From Prinia subflava (lineage: Eukaryota > Chordata > Aves > Passeriformes > Cisticolidae), in the NCBI RefSeq assembly GCF_021018805.1, contig NC_086254.1, positions 25,171,300 through 25,235,299 of the forward strand: a stretch of DNA of 64,000 bases. The letters run 5' to 3'. The notes below the pieces were generated by a model. It saw only the letters and a program-made list of their open reading frames with translations. It was not told the DNA's origin and made no database searches. The position numbers were made by a program, and so were the translations under genes. Below are positions 49,001 to 61,900 of the stretch, one piece after another (positions within the stretch are counted from its first letter, which is position 1; every line of letters begins with the position of its first letter).

Positions 49001-52000
49001 TATAGCTGCTTGGAGTGACAGACTGAAAATCTATCTTTTACCAGCCTTAACAAAATTATTCACTGGTCTGAGGAATGGTTATTTTGGTAATAAGCTATAT
49101 AAATGAAACAAAACTTGCCCAAATGCAGGGACTGTGTGACGCTCCAATAAGATACAGAGTCTGAAAACATAAAGTAAATTAATTTTTAGTTTTTTTAATA
49201 TCTTGCTTTTAGCTCCTAATTGAGACTAGTAGGTGGAAAGAACAGAGTGAGGATTAGAAGGGCTTTGAGCATCTTGCAAAATTAAAGCTGAGAATGTTTC
49301 AGCTTTATTCCTGGGTCTTTGAGTTCATGAGATATGATCTTGTTTCCTGTCCTGTTTTCATTCCTCTTAGAATCAGCTGAGCAATCACACTCTGTTGTTG
49401 TCAGTGTTCATTGCTCAGTTTCTGATATGGGCTGCTGCAGGAGCCCTGTCAGAATTCTGCAGCTTTTCTCCCCTCGGGATGCTGAGGGCACATTTAACCA
49501 GCAGAGTAACTTGTCTTTCCTTGTAGCATCAAAAAGGAATATCAAACAAGTTATAGTGCCTACCTGGCTGGGAGAAGCAGCTGGGAAATTTAGTAACAAA
49601 ACATATTATTCCTACTAAACATCATCAAGGATAACTCCAGTTTGGAGGGTGTTGTTGACCCAATTGTCAAAGGGTTTTGAGAACCATTTAACCTCTTGTC
49701 AGGGGATGATTTACTTGTGATGTGAGTTACAGAAACACAACTTTTCAGTTCAAATTTACTTTACAGGAATGTTTCGATTTATAGAACCAAGATAAATCCA
49801 GTGGGAATCTATGATTTGGGAAACTGTTTCCATATTGACCAGAGAATTCAGATTTGATGCATAATTTGCAACAGTCTTAAAGGAAGTGAAAGTCTCTGCT
49901 GTGCTTTAGGAAAGATACTCCTATCACTTTGTTTTTCTTTCCTCATTGCAGAAATATATCAGCTAATTAATGGTGTTGAAATGCATTGCAATTAGGCTCT
50001 TCCTTATTAGGGGTGTTGTAACTTTATATTTGGCTTCTTAAAAGACAAATCAATTTTGGAGATCATGAACTCTTTGGCAAATGATCTGGACTTGAGGAAT
50101 GGGGGGGAAGGTTACCTCTTAACAGCTGAAACATTGTGTAACTGCTTCCTTTTCTTTTCTTTAATGTAGCTAGCTAATTGTCCTCTTATAGCATTGAAAC
50201 AAGTCCAAAAGCTGCAGTTACATTCGCTACAAAAGTGTCAAGGACATCATTAAGTGGTTCTTAAGCCCCAAGATAAACTGAAGTTCAGAGTCCCGGGCTC
50301 AGGTATTTAATGCTGATCACGCTGACAGACTCTTGCTCTCTGAGTCTGACTGTGCAGCAAGTTTGGGGTACTGTAAGAAGCTCCAGTGTCTTCACAGTCC
50401 TGTCAAAACTGCCAGAACAACAAGTTTGGAAGGCTGCAATATTTTCAAGTGGCAGGAATTAATCACACAAGAGGTATTCAAGTTCAGAGTGTAGAATGTC
50501 ACGTGCTTAAAGCAGTTATGTCACCTATAGTTCCAGCTGTACAAGGATGTGAATTCAGTGTGTGGTTTTTCCAGTAGAAATGAGCCTACAGGTGAGAGAT
50601 ACAGCAAAAGACTCCCACTTGTAGAAGAGTGAGGTCACTCAATTTGAGTTCTCGTGGAAAATCTGCTCATTGGGCTAAAGCAGATCAAATAAACGACAGA
50701 AGTACTTTGCAATATTTAACTGTAAAACATCTCGAATTTGGGCAAGGTGAGGAGCACCTGGAGCATAGGAGAGATTTTTTTTTTTGTTTTTCTTCTGGAG
50801 GTCCAAGAGCCTCTGCAAACTAGAATATGTAATGCTAGACAGGATTTGGGAGCTGTACAGGGTGCAGACAACAAGCAATTTATTCTATTGATTTCTTTGT
50901 CCTGTTAACACCTACCAATACTGATATCCATCTCCTATTTTATTTCTAAGTATGGATTTACTAGCACTTATCTGAATGTTAATACAGAGATAGAAAAAGC
51001 TGATACAAAGGGAAGAATTTGACCTCTTTCCTCCTAGAAGTTTCCAGTGTGCACTGAGGTGATTGCTGTGAGGAAGGAAGTTGATAAAAGGCTGACCTTT
51101 CTGGGTTTTTTGGTCATATATTTTTTATCCACAGCTTATAAAGAATTAAAACCTATAATTTGCATTCATGTTGTGTTTTGGTAGTTGAATGTCAGTCTCT
51201 GAAAGGAAATTCTGTCCTCTTAATTTCAGCCTTTATATCTGAAATGCTTCTCAATTTTTATATTTATGTGTGAAGAAAACTTTTATTGGAATGTGAACCT
51301 TTTTGAAAACTCATGGTGGTAATGAATCTTATAAGGATGTATTTATATTCTCAAAAAGCACGAACTGTGAATTTTTTTTTTCAGAGCCTCATTTATGACC
51401 AAGACTGTACAGTATCAAAATGAGCTGCATAAATTCCTGATTTGGGATACAGCTGGACAGGAGCGGGTAAGGAAAGTCAATATCTGTGGAGAAAGTTTGG
51501 GCCAGAGCTTAGGCTGCTTCTCAACTCCACCCCTGAAAGTCACAAAGTGATCTGGTTTTACAAATGTGTATTAGGACATTTGCTTCTATGCAGTTTCTTA
51601 CTAGATTTGGGTGTTGTAGGTATGTTTTTATTTTTCATCATTGTCATGATTAAAGTGTAAAGGTAAGGAAGATGACCTAAGAGGAGCTGATGAAACATTA
51701 GGCTGGGTTTAGGTTCACTGAAAGGGAATGGTCTTTCCATAGAAAACAAGGCTGGTGTGGGGGAAGCCAGCAGCAGTCCTAGCAGCATTTCTAGCTGAGT
51801 TTTAAACTAGTGCAGCAACACAAGAATCAAAGTGAAATGAATTACTGTGTTTCATTGTATAAGGCCTTGATTCTGGAAAACATACAACTGCTAACACATT
51901 CTTTGAGCTTCACTGTTAGGGTTATAAATGTGAGTGGGATGTAAATTTAGGCTTTCCAAAGCGGAGTTTCAAGCAATGTTACAGATGATAACTGCTCTTT

Positions 52001-55000
52001 TATTCTTTTGTAAAGTTTTACTGATCAAATCTGATGGTGTTAGAAGCTATGTCAAGAAATCCCTTTTGAAATTTAAATTTTAGTTTGGGGGTTTGATCTC
52101 TGTAGCATGCGTAGTTCTGAGGGGATGCAACAGAAGCTTTGAAGGAAATGACTAATCAGTTGAAAACCCAGCTAATTAATTTGCATGATTTTTACTTGGA
52201 ATTTAAAAGGAAGACTTTGCTAGGGGACTTGCTTGCTTATGGATTAGTGGTAAGAGTGGTAGAAATTACAGTGGCTGTATTAACAGTTCTTGCTGTTTCT
52301 TGACTGCAAGTGAACTACTGGCAGCTGCCAAGTACTGGTGATGAGTTTGTTTAGGATGTGAGGTAACTGTGGCAAAGGTTGGGTTATTACTTCAGGGTAA
52401 CAACAGGCAAGTACAGCTGTGCTGCTTTTCAGGATTGGCTCGAGAAACAGCCCAAACAAAAAAACAGACAAACAAAACAAACCCCCCACTAAAACAAACT
52501 AAGCAAACATCTTGCAAAGCCTCAGTCATTGCTATCCACAGGCACCTGACCTTTAGGATTCCTGGTGGAATGAAGCTGCCAGCCCTTTGGCTTGATAACA
52601 CCCCTGATATTGAACTTGATAACAGGCTAGGAAGTACCTCAAATGTATTTGTATTGTGATTTAGTGCTGTAGATTCTGAATGACAATTTATTTCCTTCTA
52701 ACAGCACCATATAAAGCAAACTTAACTTGTCAGGGATGTCCAACAGTATCTGTGTTATCAAAAATATCCCGAGTGCTTCAATTCTCAGCAGTCAGTCAGC
52801 ATTTGCTGTAAATAGTTTGTCTTAAGTGAACATCATAGCCCATTCTGGAATGTTATTGCTGCAAAGTGATATTCTGAGAGGTAGAGGTATGAATTTTTAG
52901 AGGTTGGTACTCTGAAATGGAAATCTTTATAAACATGCCTGCCACTGCTTGGCAGGAAACATCCATTACATGTTAGCATTCCATCCTGTTTGCTTTAACT
53001 GTGCAAGCAATGGGAGGACCCTGTAATTTGGATTCAGCACATCTAATCTGAGGAAGCATCTCTGTACGTGACCAGCATGTCCTGGTCTATTTTTGTACTC
53101 TCAGTGATACCTCTTTAATTTTCTTCCATACAAGTTGCTTTCTTGCAAGTTGGTATCTTTATTGAAATCAAAAAAGAAAGGTGTTTTACCAGGACTCTGA
53201 CCCAGGAGCTGTGATACCTGTGAAGTTTATATTCCATATCTGAGAGAAGTCACTTGAGACCTCAATATAACCCAAGGAAATCAGTGAAATGTGAGCAAGG
53301 ATGTTTATTTTGAAATGATTCAGTGTCTTCACTGAGGTTTCTTTCTCCAGAGCAGGACAGCACTATCACTGCTGTCACAAACGAGCTGTACACCTGCCTG
53401 GCCCTGACATCTGTAGCACAATTTTATGGTCATACAACATATCTGACAATTAATTATGGAAGGGATTCCCTCCATGGAATAGATCTGGAATACTAAAAAT
53501 GTCCACACCATTCTTGGAACTGAAATGTCTCTGCTGAACTGTGATGTGGAATGCATGGAATTCACAGTCCTGGCTTCTTGAGGAGTGTCTGCTGTTTCCT
53601 ATTTCAAAAGCCCAGCTGCAAATAGTGCAGCACTGCACTGGGCACCCCCTTGCTCTCAGTGGCTTTGGGGTGGCTGGAAAGAGGTGGAAATGTGCACCAA
53701 GTCACTCACACACCTCATTTGCACACACACCTTATTTCTTCTCTCATTTCTTCTACTCTGAGTTCAATTGATAGGAGGTCACTTACAGAAATTAGGATTT
53801 TTGCCTTCTTACCTAACAGTTTTGAGTTTCCCTGCATAATTACATTAATAATTCTGTCAAAACACAAATTGGAGGCTGGGGGGCAAGCTGAAGCCTGGAA
53901 AAATTGCAAAAGGAAAATCCAGTGTTTCTGGTAACATCTGTTTTGTTAATATATTTTATCTGCCGACTGGTCTTAGGTGGAAAAAAGTATTTAAGTGTTG
54001 GCAGACAGGAAATGAGAGTAATACAAAATCAGCAAGTGAAAGTTGGTTCATTCCCAATGTAAATAGTGAAATAATCAAAAAGCCAGGTTGCAGCCAGTCC
54101 AAGTGGTGGTTTACCCTTTATATTTTAGTACTTAGAAGGAAGAGAGAGATTATGTCCCAATGTGAACTGAATGCCTGCCCATGTTTCCCTTTCCCACTAT
54201 TAAATATTTTTATATTCTGAACTTTGCATTCAAAATCCTATTTTCAAAACAGATTCTGAGAGCCAAATGTAAATGGTCTGGAATTCTGCTTTATAGCAAG
54301 ATTTTTATGATTTATTATATTGCTCTCAGTTGAACTGTACTAAGCAAAAGGAAATTGGTATTTTATTAGAAATGAATAAACCTTTATGAAAAACTGTATC
54401 CAATTCATTATTTTTACCCTGAGTAATAAGATGCACAAAAGCTCTAAATCACATATGCTTGCATGGAACCAATACATGCAGTTCACTCTGCACTTTGATG
54501 GAGAGTTCTGGTTGCTGGATAAGTTGTCTTGGCATTTTTAAAGTTGGCAGAATATCCCTCTGTTCTTAAGAATGCTTCACTGATATTTTTGATGCAGCTT
54601 GATTGTGTACTTTATCAATTTTTTTAGCACTGGATTTATAAGATTCTGTCCACACAAAGGTGCAGGCCCTACAAAGCAAACAGACCTGCTGTAGATTAAA
54701 TTCTGAAAATCACAAAAAAATTACTGCAGCCTTTTATCTGGTGTGTTCCTTAAAGCTCTGTTTGCAACGGGGCACAAAATTGTGGGTTATCACAGGTTTT
54801 TGGTTTAAATGTGCTTCTAAATTTGAGGGGAAAACTGAAGCAAAATCCCTAAAGCTGTAAGTTGTATTGTGAAGAAATCAAAGTTTCTAGCATTTAAGAC
54901 TGATCATGGGGCTAAAAGCTGACAGCAGCTTCTGAACATTTGAGATCAAAATTAGTATATGCTGCTTTTCTTAACATTTTCATCTTAGTCAGAATTGGCC

Positions 55001-58000
55001 TTGCTTCTCGCTGTGTTTTTGCCCTTGTTTGGTGTTTAAAGTTGAGCACGTTCATGTTTGTGTAGACAGTCTGTTGAGTGAGAGGTTCTAATTCAGGCAG
55101 AATAAGTTTAAGTTTGCCTTCCTGCTGTTTGCAGTGGGTGCTGCTGAGCCCCACAGGATTTATTGCCTGTCCTTAGGAGAACAATGCCTTCCTGGGAGGT
55201 TGTGTGCTCTACTGCACAGGCTAGTTATGACTGTAAAGGAGAGTTTTTCACTGCTGTGATCTTGGTTTTCACATTTTTCAGTAGCAATAATGTTGATAGA
55301 GAGGTTCTGGAGGTGTGGAAGATCAGGTTTATGTTGTCTGCTCTCTCTCTTCCAGTTTCGTGCTTTAGCCCCGATGTATTACCGAGGGTCAGCAGCAGCC
55401 ATTATAGTGTATGACATCACAAAAGAGGTAAGAAACTTGATCTTGACCCAGCATGACAATTTCTGGGGTTTTTTATTTGTGTCACGGGCCAGTTCTGACT
55501 CTTAATTTCTCAATTCCTTCCATCTTCTTTCTTTTTTTTTTCCCCACATTAGGAAACTTTCTCGACGTTAAAGAACTGGGTCAAAGAGCTTCGCCAGCAT
55601 GGACCTCCCAACATTGTTGTAGCTATTGCAGGAAATAAGTGTGATCTTAATGATGTCAGGTAAATAACTGCTGTCAGTTTTGAGGCTTTTCCTTGAGCCC
55701 TAGCATTAAATATTTTAAGATTTTAGATCACCTGAAAGATATAGAACAGTTTAAGCTGTTCTGCTCTAGTGCTGTAGTTTCACAAGGGGTTTGAGCTGAC
55801 TGCTGTCAGAAGATGTGGTTAGTCTGCCCTTGGATGGTCTCACCCATTTCCTCCCCTGTACTGATGTGAGTACACGTGTGACTGGGCAGTAAATAGGTCT
55901 GTAAAACGGATCCAGATTAAAACTAACCCTTAAAAAAAAAAAAAGAAACTGATCCAAGTATATTTATTTTTCTCACACCGTGAACACTTGCTGGCATGAT
56001 GGTGTGGGGATAGCAGGGTTAGAAAGGAGCAGTTTACAGGGAGACAGGATTACCTTTTCTGGTGGCACTGCCAAGTTACACAAACCTAAACTGCCTGTGA
56101 AACTATAGTGTAATAGAAGCTGTTTACCTCACTTTACAAGAAGTGCCCCTGTCAGTCTGTAGCACCTCATTTTGTCAGGAAAAACACCAAGCCTGTTGGA
56201 AAGCATTGTGTAGGTTTTTCTAACTTGCTTGTTCAGGTGCCTTCCTTCCCTGCTTAAATATTGGGGTGGAATTGGCTGTGGCCAAAATAGTTGCAGGGAG
56301 CGGGAAAAGCTCTTGAGAAACTTTATGAACAGCCAAACTTTCAGGAAGGCATGTACTAAAAACAAAAGAAAGCCTTTTTTATTGATGTCCTGGTTAAATA
56401 AGCCAAAATTCAGAAAGGAGGTGTGTGTAAACTTCTTGGGATTAGGTTTCACTGGAAAAGGCACCACAGCTGGTGTCTCAAAGGAGACAGCTGGTAATAT
56501 GCTTAAAGAACCACTGCAAAGGTGGTTCTGAGTATGGTTTTACAAATTGTTAATACCTACAAGTTACTTAGTGAGCTCTGATAACTTTCATTAAAAGTAG
56601 CATGTCTTTTGAATGAAATAAAGTGTAAAATTATTCAGAACAGAATTCACATCTCACATGCTCAGCTGGCATCATAAGTGGAAACATTGCTACTCAAGCT
56701 AATGAGGAAGATTCCTTGTACTTCAGTCAGAGGCAATATTTGAGTCACTGCTCAAAGTCCATGCTCTTGATAGCCTCGAGTCCCTCATTACTAAAAGTAG
56801 CCACTGTGTTGTAGAAATTGTATGTGAATTGCTACAACATACAGTCCAGACCTCCCTACACCTACTGAGGTTGTATTTTTCATTTTGTTTCAAGAAAGAT
56901 ACAAAATCATCAACTTGACTACTTTGGGGTGCAGAATAACCTGTACACTTCTGTGTGCTCAGTATAAAAATATTCCTTTTATAATTCCTTATATAGCTGC
57001 ATCTTCATGCAAAGTAAATGCTGCACTGCTGATTTGTGCAGTGTTGGGAGACACTTTGCTTTTCTAAACCATAAGAAATGCACAGGATCATTGGAAATAT
57101 TGCTGTAGGATCTTCTTAGGACATATAAAGCTGGTGGGGTGGATAACACACCTCACAAAGATTGATTGCAGCCCTAAGCTTGGAGCACTCCAAAACCACT
57201 GCAGTGTTGTCAGATGGATTAAGGCCTTGGGTAGTTCATGACTCTGCTCTGCTCAAGGCAGGGAGACAGCACAGAGTAAAAAATGAGCATCAGCCTCAGC
57301 ATGAGGGAGCACTGTGATGCCAAACAGGTAAAATATTCATTACAGGAGACACTTAAAAACATAATCTGTCCCTTAAGGTTTTGAGTAATGGGGTTCTTCT
57401 GCATTTATGAATTTTTCTTTGCTTTTTTTTTTTTTTCACAGAGAAGTCATGGAAAAAGATGCTAAAGACTATGCAGATTCCATTCATGCAATATTTGTAG
57501 AGACAAGTGCGAAAAATGCAATAAACATTAATGAACTCTTCATAGAAATTAGTAAGTATTTAAACAGTAAATGTACTTTATTCTGAAAAAAACTTGAGTA
57601 GAAATTTGATTTCTGTATTGCTTTTTGTGCTATTTGGGTGAAAAATTACAGGTTTTATACTAAATTCATTACAATCTGACATGACTACAAACTGCAAAAT
57701 GAGCTGCATGAATTTCTGGTCACCTAATGACCTCTAAATATTCCTTCTAGAGGTTTTCAGGCTACTGTGATGCTGCTGGATAAACAGCAGGCAGGGTACT
57801 CATGTCAGAAGTCAGTGTCATCTTACCATGTCTGTTATTGAATGTTCCAATTAGTACTTCCAAGGTTATGAAAGAGGAAGCAAATGGCATGAGGAAGATC
57901 CAGACTTCATACATCTGAGAAAAGGAATTAAGTTCTCACTCTTAGTGCTTGTACTTAGGCTAAAAAAGTGTATTTTTAAAAATACAAGAATTCATAAATG

Positions 58001-58977
58001 CTAGATTACTGCGTGGGGAATAGCAACTACTGCATGTAGATTTTCCTCAAGTATGTTTGTAGTACCTTGGGGGTTTTTTATATTAAATTGCAAATCTTTC
58101 CTTTCCCATTTGTGGTGAGGACAACAATGATACTTTTTATATGCATGAATAAAAAGCAGTATTCCAAAGTGAATCCTGTGCTGTATTATTTGGAGGATAT
58201 GTGCCAAGTAGCAGGACCAATGTGCAGGTGTGTCAGCTTGTTTGTGAAAAGAGAACTACAGAAACATCAGACTTAAGAAAAAAATTAGGGTCTATAGAAG
58301 CAGTTGAATGTATTGAAGCTGATGTAAAAAGTATGTGCTGTAGATTAGCTTCCTGATTTATTGACTTAATAGTTGCTCTCTAAAATTGATCTTGAATAAA
58401 TTATAGGGGGGGGAAAAATCATAAATCCTCCTCAGAAGAGAATGTTCAACCAGGAGCAGTCCATTCTAAAGACTGATGAGATGAGTAAAGGAGCTCTCTC
58501 TACAAGCACTCCTTTGTTAAGCCCGATGCAGGTGATCTGTGGAAATACAGGTCAAGATGGTGTTCTCAAGCTATTCCAGATGGTATTGTATCCTGCAAAG
58601 TATTCTCCAAGTGCTTTTACAGCTCAGCTGTCCAGGTCTAGATGAGCCTGAAGTGTAACTGCTGCTAAATTGACTTCAAACTTCCTCTGCTCTCCTTTTG
58701 TGCAGCTCTTACAGACATAACACAGACTGTTGCTGCCATCCTGCTGGGCAGGAATGTCATCCCAAGTGACCTAGAGCTAATTGAAGGCACATTTTTGTAC
58801 ACAGAGCACACACAGGATGCTTAGAATTGTTTTCAAGTATAACATTTCCTATAAATTTCTTTTTCCTGCCTCCTCGTAGGTCGCAGAATTCCATCCACTG
58901 ACACCAACCCCGCGTCCAGTGGGAAGGGTTTCAAACTCCGACGACAGCCATCGGTGACAAAGCGCAGCTGCTGTTGA
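46031..58977 (+). CDS. RAB22A: Rab22A small GTPase, 7 exons, 194 aa
   Basis: Coding exons are 46031-46066, 47897-47976, 51385-51466, 55356-55427, 55553-55659, 57442-57551 and 58880-58977. All introns are GT-AG and the joined frame is 585 nt, the same length as the human protein (194 aa). GTPase motifs are complete: P-loop GDTGVGKS (12-19), switch I with Thr37, WDTAGQE (59-65, with Gln64), NKCD (118-121) and ETSAK (146-150). The C terminus ends KRSCC, the double-cysteine geranylgeranylation site. Rab22A acts on early endosomes and in endosome-to-Golgi and recycling traffic, binding effectors such as EEA1. Distinguished from the paralogue RAB31 by residues such as TVQYQNELH and the KGFKLRRQPS tail. 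Transcribed from the CpG island shared with PPP4R1L. Confidence 0.97.
46067..58879 (+). other. RAB22A introns 1-6
   Basis: The six introns range from about 0.1 kb (55428-55552) to 3.9 kb (51467-55355). Apart from the intron 1 minisatellite and short T-rich or CAAA-rich simple sequence (about 48610-48650 and 52455-52500), I saw no nested gene, snoRNA or recognisable mobile element. Confidence 0.55.
46118..46262. repeat. ~43-bp minisatellite in RAB22A intron 1
   Basis: Units start at 46118 (43 bp), 46161 (40 bp), 46201 (43 bp) and 46244 (partial). The shared form is GGAGAGGCTCTGTGG, an ATGGCGG-like core, then GAGCT or AAGCTT with CTGTCAG or CTCTCAG. It begins about 50 bp after the exon 1 donor, within the CpG island. 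Confidence 0.82.
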
Positions 58978-61900
58978 CTGACCCCGTAGAAAATCAAACT
59001 CGTTTATACAGTAGGTGGTCTTGGAAGTTAATAGTTCACATTGGGTTTATATTATCAGTCTTAGATCTTTATCTGCTGGTGTTCATACACCCGGGGTCCC
59101 CCGAGAAGGGACCGGCTCTTGTGACGCCCGTGCGCGAGCAGAAAAGACTGCAGTCGTCAGGGCAGCCTGCTGCCCCCGCAGCATTCAGAGGGAATGATCT
59201 GATAATTCTCCTGCACTCAAAGGGAATCCATCATCACTTCTTTGGCCTTGCTTGATTGGAAGGTGACTACATGGATGGTAGAACTGAAACGTTCTTGTAG
59301 TTTTGTAATCAAGGGTTTGGGAGGGGTTTTTTTGTAAAAAGGGAAATGAGCACTTTTGTGGGAGATTGGGTGAGGAGGAGTCTGGAAGTTAGATGTCATT
59401 TCTTCCTTTTCTTCAGTGAGCCTTATGTTAAATTTTGTTGTAGCTAATCCAAAGTATGATGGGACAGCTGATGTGAGATGGCTACAGAATAAGCAACTGA
59501 AGACAAATAGTAGGCAAATCAGTCCATCCAGTCCCCAAATCCCATTTGCACTTTTTATTTAAGGATGATCTGCACTGGGGGTGGGGACACAAGCAACAGA
59601 TCTTAAACCACAGACAATCTTCTTTTTCATGCTGACTGTAATCACTTTAAGGCAAACTGGTATGCTTGTAGGCATCTTTTTGTTGTTGCAGGTTTTTTTA
59701 ATAATAAGATGTTGGCTGAAGGAAATTATTGTAGATCTGACTAAATTAAGTGGTTGCTGACTAAAAAGAGATGCTGTAAACAGATGCTGCCAGTGGTTCT
59801 GATAAGACCTACAAGTTTTGGGGGAAAGTTTTTAATTACTTGGCATGTGTAAAGTGTTCATATTATATTTATGAGACCAGTGTTTAAAATGTTATAAATT
59901 ATGTAAAAACAGTAAAAAATAATACAATCTTTTACACTCCTTCCATTCCACATCTAGGGATAAACTCTTGGGGAATCTCCATCAGGGTTTTTTTCCTGCA
60001 TTTTAGCTATTGTCACTGTGAGTTCATCCAGAGGCAGATGAAATTCTTTCTCTTTCAATGCCATTTGAAAGGGCCAATAGAAAATCCTGTTGGGGCAGCA
60101 CGAGGCCTGTCTGTTGAACAAGCTTTTATCTGGGGTGCACCCAGTCTTTCCTATTTTGGGCACAAAAATACACATAGGAAGTAACCTTAAGACATGTGGT
60201 AATGTAGATCATTGCCTCTCGGTTCCTGGGGTTTTTCATCTGTGAGGGTTTTTAGCAAATTGCTGTTTAGCTTATTCTGTATGGGTTTTAGTAGGCTTTC
60301 AATTAAACTATAGGTTGACCATACCTGTTTGTGCTATTTTATTTATTTTTACTTTTTGTTTCTTACCAGCACTAGTGAGAAACTTTACTTTTGAAGAAAA
60401 AGAGCTTAATAGACTTGAGTATATACTAAAATATGCTGGTTAGCTTTAGTACCAAACTGAGGTCATGATGATGCTTATTCTTTTTTTTTAATCTGGTTTT
60501 CTATCATCTCAAGTATTTTCTCTGAAGGAAATGTAGGAAAAAATGTAAGAAATGAAAGGACTTGTACTTCAGATTCATTTGTGTTAGTGAAAATTCTTGC
60601 AGAGCTGGAGCAAAACAGGCAAACTGGTACAGTGAGGTTTTGGACAGGTCAGTGAGTTTAATGATATTTGGTGACTACATTTTTGTCATGCCTTTTCCTT
60701 ACCCTGCCTGCATTGCCAATTCTGCCTTCTTTGCCACAGTCCTACAGGCTCAATGCTTCTAGAGAGCCCAAGAAATCCAAATTCCTGGGTCTACACCCTA
60801 CTCTTTCTGCAGTTCTGATCTTGAATTACTGCAGGTAATGTGTAATAGCCAGTGTTCCAGATTGTCCAAACTGCCAGCCCTGGACCAAGGCTGCTTCTTA
60901 ATACTTGCTTATTTTAAAAGACAGGCAGTTGATGTAAGTTCTTCTGAGTCCAGATAAGTGTTTATTGATCATCATATTGGCCCTGCTGAAAGCTGGAATG
61001 CAATCTTCCCTGCATGAGATGCACATGCTCATTGTTTCATTTTTGGTGGAAAAAAAATGGTTTCTTTTGTAGTAATAATTTGTTAGCTCAGCTGCTTTGA
61101 TCTTGCACTAGGCTTGCTGGAATTGATTATATTTTGTCTTAACATAGCTTCTCTATTTGGAGATACATGGGTATTGGAGTGTTTGGAGTGCTGATTATCA
61201 ACCATTCCAGCTAAATTTTTAACAATTTTTTCCTGGTAAGAAGTTGTTGAAAAAGCTCAGGATTAAAGTTTTATTCCACCGTGTCTTTCTGTTTAATGAG
61301 TGGAGCTCATCAGAGAGACTCAACTTTCAGATCCTGTCGAAGGGAATTACACAATCTCAGAATGGTTCAGGTTGGAAGGGACCACAGTGGGTCCTCCCTG
61401 CTCAAGCAGGGCCATCCCAGAGCACATTGCACAGATTAATTTCTGCAGAACAAGTTTGAAAGGGCAAAGTGTCATGTATGTAAAAATGTAACAAGGTGTA
61501 TGTTACATCATTGATCCAGAGCATTTTTAGCTGAAAAAATACAACTATTCCAACTTTTAAACACCACCAGTTCTTTCTCATGAAAGTTAAAAAAATTGAA
61601 CAAAAATATAATTTGATAAATATTTCATTCTTAAGCTTTGGAATAACTTGAATGTGCTCAGCAGGTTTTGGAAGGTGTCTTCATCTGACCCTCTATTAAA
61701 ACAGTCACTTAGCTGACTTGCCAGGCTCTCAATCTGTGCTGTAGGGAGTTTTGTAGGATATTTTATATACATGCTGAAAACTGGCATATCAAGTACCCAA
61801 GCAGGTGAAATTTGGAAGCTGACATTCAGTAGCATCTTGTAATCATACTGCTGAAAATTGTTACAGGTGCTTTGAAAAGTTCTAAGACAATTCTAACAAC

